Positions 60,116 through 64,000 of a stretch of 64,000 nucleotides of DNA are shown here, one piece after another; the stretch's first letter is position 1, and each line of letters begins with the position of its first letter. This DNA is from Corylus avellana (lineage: Eukaryota > Streptophyta > Magnoliopsida > Fagales > Betulaceae). Made by a program: the position numbers and the translations under genes. The stretch lies in NCBI RefSeq assembly GCF_901000735.1, contig NC_081546.1, forward strand, positions 16,170,728 to 16,234,727. The letters run 5' to 3'. The notes beneath the pieces are model-generated. The model had not been told where the DNA came from. It ran no database searches and was given only the letters and a program-made list of their open reading frames with translations.

Positions 60116-60680
60116 TAAGAGTAACAACAGAAATTCACACCAGGTTCTTGGGTTAATCAACATGGAAAACTGGGAGTATACACCCATGCCGTAGGTTCCG
60201 TGTATTTGTCGATTTCCATAGATTTATGCTTTCTTAAATAACAACTTAATATACACCCATGCTAAATCCTTTAAGAAAGAAAAGAGTTAAGAGTATACAC
60301 ATATGCCTAACTCATTGTTTAGAGAAATCTATAGCTTAAGGAGTATACACTCATGCCCTTAGGTTGGCAGACATTAAATATACCGGTATGATTGGCGCAT
60401 TGGCATATTGTTGTCTTAATTAGTCTGATTAGTGGTGAATATCAAAACCCTAATCCTTTCTAGTTTTAGTTTATCTTTGATTTTATTTCTTTATTTTAAA
60501 TTCAAACGTGACAATTGAATTTTATATGTTTAATTACAAAATTACTTTTAAACATAATTTACCAATCCTCGTGGGAATGATCTTGTATTTGCCTGCTATA
60601 CTATCCTTTGATCTTGTGCACTTGCGAGTAAAACGTACGAAGTATTTGCCTATTAATTTAGGTGGGTATTTGGCATAACA
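60116..60680 (+). repeat. Gypsy LTR-like fragment
   Basis: Ends GGGTATTTGGCATAACA at 60680, preceded by TTGTGCACTTGCGAGTAAAA, the kind of 3' LTR end seen in Athila/Tat elements (compare GTGCACTTGTGAGTACA near 56733). Short repeats of GAGTATACACCCATGCC (60174, 60299 and 60338) occur at its start. Left boundary unknown. Confidence 0.45.
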
Positions 60681-61039
60681 GCTAGATTATATCAATAGAC
60701 AATATATTATGTTTTTAAGATGTTTATGACTATTTTTATTGTAAGGGGTTATTTTTTGTTGTTGTTGGTTTGTATACATGTAAGAAAATCCTATGAGGTA
60801 TGGCCTTTATGCCACATTTATTTACAATTATATTTATTATAATTTCGGTTACGATTATATTCATTATAATTTCGGTTACGATATTCAAGTAATTTATTAT
60901 AGCAAAAGATGTTATGAAATTTATTTTATTGAGTGATTTTGCTCCTTGATGGGAGGAACAAAATCAATAACAATTAAGAACAAAGGTCCCTGACCTACCT
61001 ATAAAAAGCCTTGTGTATTCCATCATTTTACACGGTATT
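60681..61039. other. No gene; short tandem duplication
   Basis: Contains a 27-bp duplication at about 60837-60890 (ATTATAATTTCGGTTACGAT twice). Otherwise AT-rich and featureless. Confidence 0.5.
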
Positions 61040-62289
61040 TGTAGCGCTCCAGAATTTTCAAAAGCTATTTAAATAGATTATTTCATGATGTTATTTTAAT
61101 ATCCATTGTAGCCAAGGATTTTAATTCTTGGGAAATTTATGGTGTTACAGAGAGTGGTAATTAAAGAATGGCAATTGGTGAAATAATATGATAGTAAATG
61201 ATAGGAAGAATTGTATGGGTAGGTAGAATAGTAAAGGTAGAATAGTCAATGGTAGGTATAAGAAGGGTAGAATTTTGAATAAGAAGGTAGAGTCAATGGT
61301 AGGTATAAGAAGGGTAGAATTTTAAATAAGAATGTAGAATAGTCAATTGTAGGTATACTAAGTGGATAGGTAGAATAGTAAAATGAGGGTATAATTGTAA
61401 ATTGAAGGTAGAATAGTATTTGATTTTCTCCTATAAATAGAGTTCTTCTCCTTCACAATTTCACAACTCCTATCCCTTCTCTTGGACATATTCTTCCTTC
61501 TTCCGCTTTTTACTCGGTCTTTCTTCTTTCTAAGAGTGTTTACTCAGAACAGAGAGAGAAAGGGTGAGACAAAGTGCTACAAGAAAGAAAGAACACAAGA
61601 GATAGCAGACTTTAGAAATTAGTTTCAAAAGATATACTAATGGTGTTAGTCAGATTGGAGCAATTAGATTCCTTCTTACCACTTTTAGCTTCAGTCTAGA
61701 GGTAAGTAAATTCACTACCACTTCTAAAGTTACTTCATGTCATGCTATTTATTCATTCTTGTATCAAACTGTAAATGATTATTTTATTTACGTATTATGA
61801 AGTTATGTTGCATGCATGAAGGATTTCTAAAAGAATTATCTAGAAAGTTTCTATTTATTTAAACGCTTTCTAAGTACAACAAATTTATATTTGAAAAGGT
61901 TTCTATTTTGAGAAAAGAAAGTTGAGAAATGATGATGATTATAAGAAAGAAAAATGATGATAAACCCTCCTATATGTTGCCCTAAGATGCATCAAAAGAA
62001 GTACAAAGAAAAGTACAAGAGATGAGATAAATGTTTATGAAATAAGGGCACATATATGGAGGAGAGTATTTTTGGCCCTAAGATAAGTAAGAATGAGAGG
62101 AGTTCGGTACCGATACTCGGATGGAGGCGAAACCACTGAAGGAGGCTATGCCAGAAGGTGATATTTCATCAACAAACCATTGAGTGCACCAAGAAAATAG
62201 TTAATTGACGGTCGGGTATGGCTAAGGCCACAGTTCAGTGCCATGGTCACACGGACCCGCAACCCTCGTACACAGGGTAATAGACGTAA
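61040..62289 (+). repeat. Probable Gypsy LTR fragment with minisatellite
   Basis: Starts TGTAGCGCTCCAGAA. A TATA-like CTATAAATAG lies at 61431-61440. Region 61187-61410 is a degenerate repeat of GGTAGAATAGTCAATGG and GTAGGTATAAGAAGGGTAG (units about 20-70 bp). The right part contains GGTATGGCTAAGGCCACAGT and CACGGACCCGCAACCCTCGT, phrases I associate with Gypsy LTRs. It is interrupted at 62290 by the next element. No coding sequence. Confidence 0.45.
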
Positions 62290-63156
62290 TGATGAGAATC
62301 AACAAGCACCATTAAATGATCCATTGCATGTTCCAGTTGGGCCTATTACTAGAGCAAGATCCAAGAAGATCAAAGAAGCACTTAATGAGCTAATTTAAGA
62401 GATTTTGGCTGATTCTAAAATGGGGCATTCCAAGCTTGGCCCAAAGGGAGATGAAGGCATAATAAATTTGATCCAAGCTATTGATGGAGCTGATTGCGCA
62501 TAATTTCCTTAGCAATGGCATGGATTAATGGTTGACTATAGCTGATTGACATTTCAATTATATACCAATTAATTGGATGGTTGACTTGCCAAATTACATG
62601 CCAATTAATTGGTTGATTGACTTACCTATTAAAAAGACCTTCCTTAGGCATGATTTAATTGTCAATCTCAGTCTATTTTTGGCATGGAGGAGCTATTGAT
62701 TTCAGACCAAATCAACCTTAATTTTAGGCTTCTATTAGTTAGTCCTTTTTTACTTTATTCACTTTCCAATGTTGGAACCAATTTAATTTCCTTTCCATAG
62801 CAAGCAGGTAGTCATATTTTCAGCCATGCTTTATGAATAGCATGCACTCATTGTAATGGACATCATGAATGAAAATTATAAAAAGTGAGGTTTGCTTCTT
62901 CTATTGGTTCTTCAAAGAACTTTTGAACTTATCAAGGATTCTTCCTTGTGGCGTTCAAACTTTATACCTTTCGTTCGTGATTCCATTATAATCATTGGGT
63001 CGAGGGTTGTTACTTTATACCTTTGATTCGCGTTTCACTTATAAATGTTGGGTCAAGGTTTTCTATCCAAAAAACATATTTGAATTTTAGCTTTCTTGAG
63101 TCCGTATTCCAATATTGTTGTTGGGTCTCAAAGCGCGTCGATTGAGGTTCGCATCA
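62290..63156 (+). repeat. 5' LTR of the internally deleted Gypsy derivative
   Basis: 867 bp, TGATGAGAATCAACAAGC to GGTTCGCATCA. Aligns with 63397-64000 over the visible part with scattered substitutions and a roughly 20-bp gap (CACTTAATGAGCT region). Confidence 0.88.
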
Positions 63157-63158
63157 TT

Positions 63159-63170
63159 TGGTATCAGAGC
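63159..63170 (+). promoter_or_regulatory. Primer binding site (tRNA-Met)
   Basis: TGGTATCAGAGC two bases after the 5' LTR end. Confidence 0.85.
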
Positions 63171-63382
63171 ACAGGCTCTAAAATCAGGTTTACTATCCTT
63201 TTTATCTTTCGTTTATTGTTATCATCCTATCTTGTTCCGTTTGTGTTCATTATTCCTTGTTGTTGTTTTGCATCGTGCACCAAGTTCAAAAAAGAAAAAA
63301 AAAAAAAAAAAGGAGACATCAAAAAAAAAAACAATTGTCCTCTTCCTTTTGATGTAACTGATGATTCGAGGACGAATCCTTT

Positions 63383-63396
63383 GAAAAGAAGGGGAA
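63383..63396 (+). promoter_or_regulatory. Polypurine tract
   Basis: GAAAAGAAGGGGAA directly before the second LTR copy. Confidence 0.7.
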
Positions 63397-64000
63397 TGAT
63401 GAGAATCAACAAGCACCATGAAAGGATCCATTGCATGTTCCAATTGGGCCTATTAATAGAGCAAGATGCAAGAAGATCAAATAAGGCTAATTCAAGAGAT
63501 TTGAGCTGATTCGAAAATGGGGCATTCCAAGCTTGGCCCAGAGAGAAATGAAGGCGTAATAAATTTGATCCAAGCTATTGATGGAGTTGATTTCGCATAA
63601 TTTCCTTAGCAATGGCATGGATTAATGGTTGATAATGGCTGATTGACATTCTAATTACATACTAATTAATTGGATGATTGACTTGCCAAATTACATGCCG
63701 AGTAATTGGTTGATTGACTTACCTATTTCAAGACTTTCCTTAAGCGTGATTTAATTACCAATCTCAGTCTATTTTTGGCATAGAGGAGCTGCTGATTTCA
63801 GACAAAATCAACCTTAATTTTAGGCTTTTATTAGTTAGTCTTTTTTTACTTTATTTACTTTTCAATGTTGGAACCAATTTAATTTTCTTTCCATAGCTAG
63901 CAGGTAGTCATATTTTCAGCCATGCTTTATAAAGAGCATGCACTCAATGTAATGGAGATTGTGAATGAAAATTATAAAAAGTGAGGTTTGCTTCTTCTAT
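63397..64000 (+). repeat. 3' LTR, partial (cut by window end)
   Basis: Begins TGATGAGAATCAACAAGCAC and follows the 5' LTR up to GAGGTTTGCTTCTTCTAT at 64000, which corresponds to about 62900 in the first copy; about 260 bp should follow outside the window. Confidence 0.88.

Larger units (their letters stand above)
62290..64000 (+). mobile_element. LTR element with nearly empty interior (non-autonomous Gypsy derivative), runs off window
   Basis: 5' LTR 62290-63156, PBS at 63159, interior of only 240 bp, then a 3' LTR beginning at 63397 and still continuing at 64000. The interior joins a short leader to what looks like the last codons of a Gypsy pol (DSRTNP near 63365) and a purine-rich GAAAAGAAGGGGAA, so nearly all of gag-pol has been lost. 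Confidence 0.85.

Overview
The window is plant nuclear DNA, most likely from a woody eudicot. It has two intron-rich plant genes, plant-type splice sites, TRIM, Athila-like and MULE elements, and many L1-type LINEs that share one 3' tail (rRNA-like T/A tail preceded by TTACTTATC on the sense strand). The exact species cannot be read from the sequence. There is one assembly gap (100 N at 48901-49000). I saw no tRNA, rRNA, CRISPR array or bacterial feature.

Two host genes lie head to head. Agmatine deiminase (AIH, polyamine synthesis from arginine) is on the minus strand from the ATG at 25795 leftwards. Eight exons are in the window; the last part, with the catalytic Cys, lies beyond position 1. 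Its introns are swollen to over 22 kb by a Ty1/copia element, five larger LINE copies or fragments, a foldback element and a MITE. A TTM1/TTM2-type inorganic pyrophosphatase (P-loop kinase domain + CYTH domain + coiled coil + tail anchor) is on the plus strand at 29039-39827. It has 11 exons that join in frame to 663 residues and looks intact, despite a 2.7-kb antisense LINE in intron 1.

From 41712 to 53850 lies a Mutator-like element (MULE) with terminal inverted repeats of about 200 bp. It carries two convergent genes. One is a MURA-like transposase (minus strand, degenerate). The other is a small GRF-type zinc-finger/coiled-coil/transmembrane gene (plus strand), in the place that mudrB holds in maize MuDR. 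Both genes start one base after a 5'-UTR intron that opens with GTATGCCC. Between them lies a degenerate tandem-repeat array. The apparent double transposase is caused by a 1.78-kb near-identical block on both sides of the 100-N gap, most likely an unmerged contig overlap.

From 53890 to the end there is only layered repeat DNA: a foldback element, an Athila-like Gypsy remnant invaded by a MULE-type MITE (with 9-bp TSD) and by a TRIM, pieces of other Gypsy LTRs, and an LTR element with an almost empty interior whose 3' LTR runs off the window.

Coordinates of splice sites were derived by reading codon phase across each junction. TE ends were placed from target-site duplications where these could be found.
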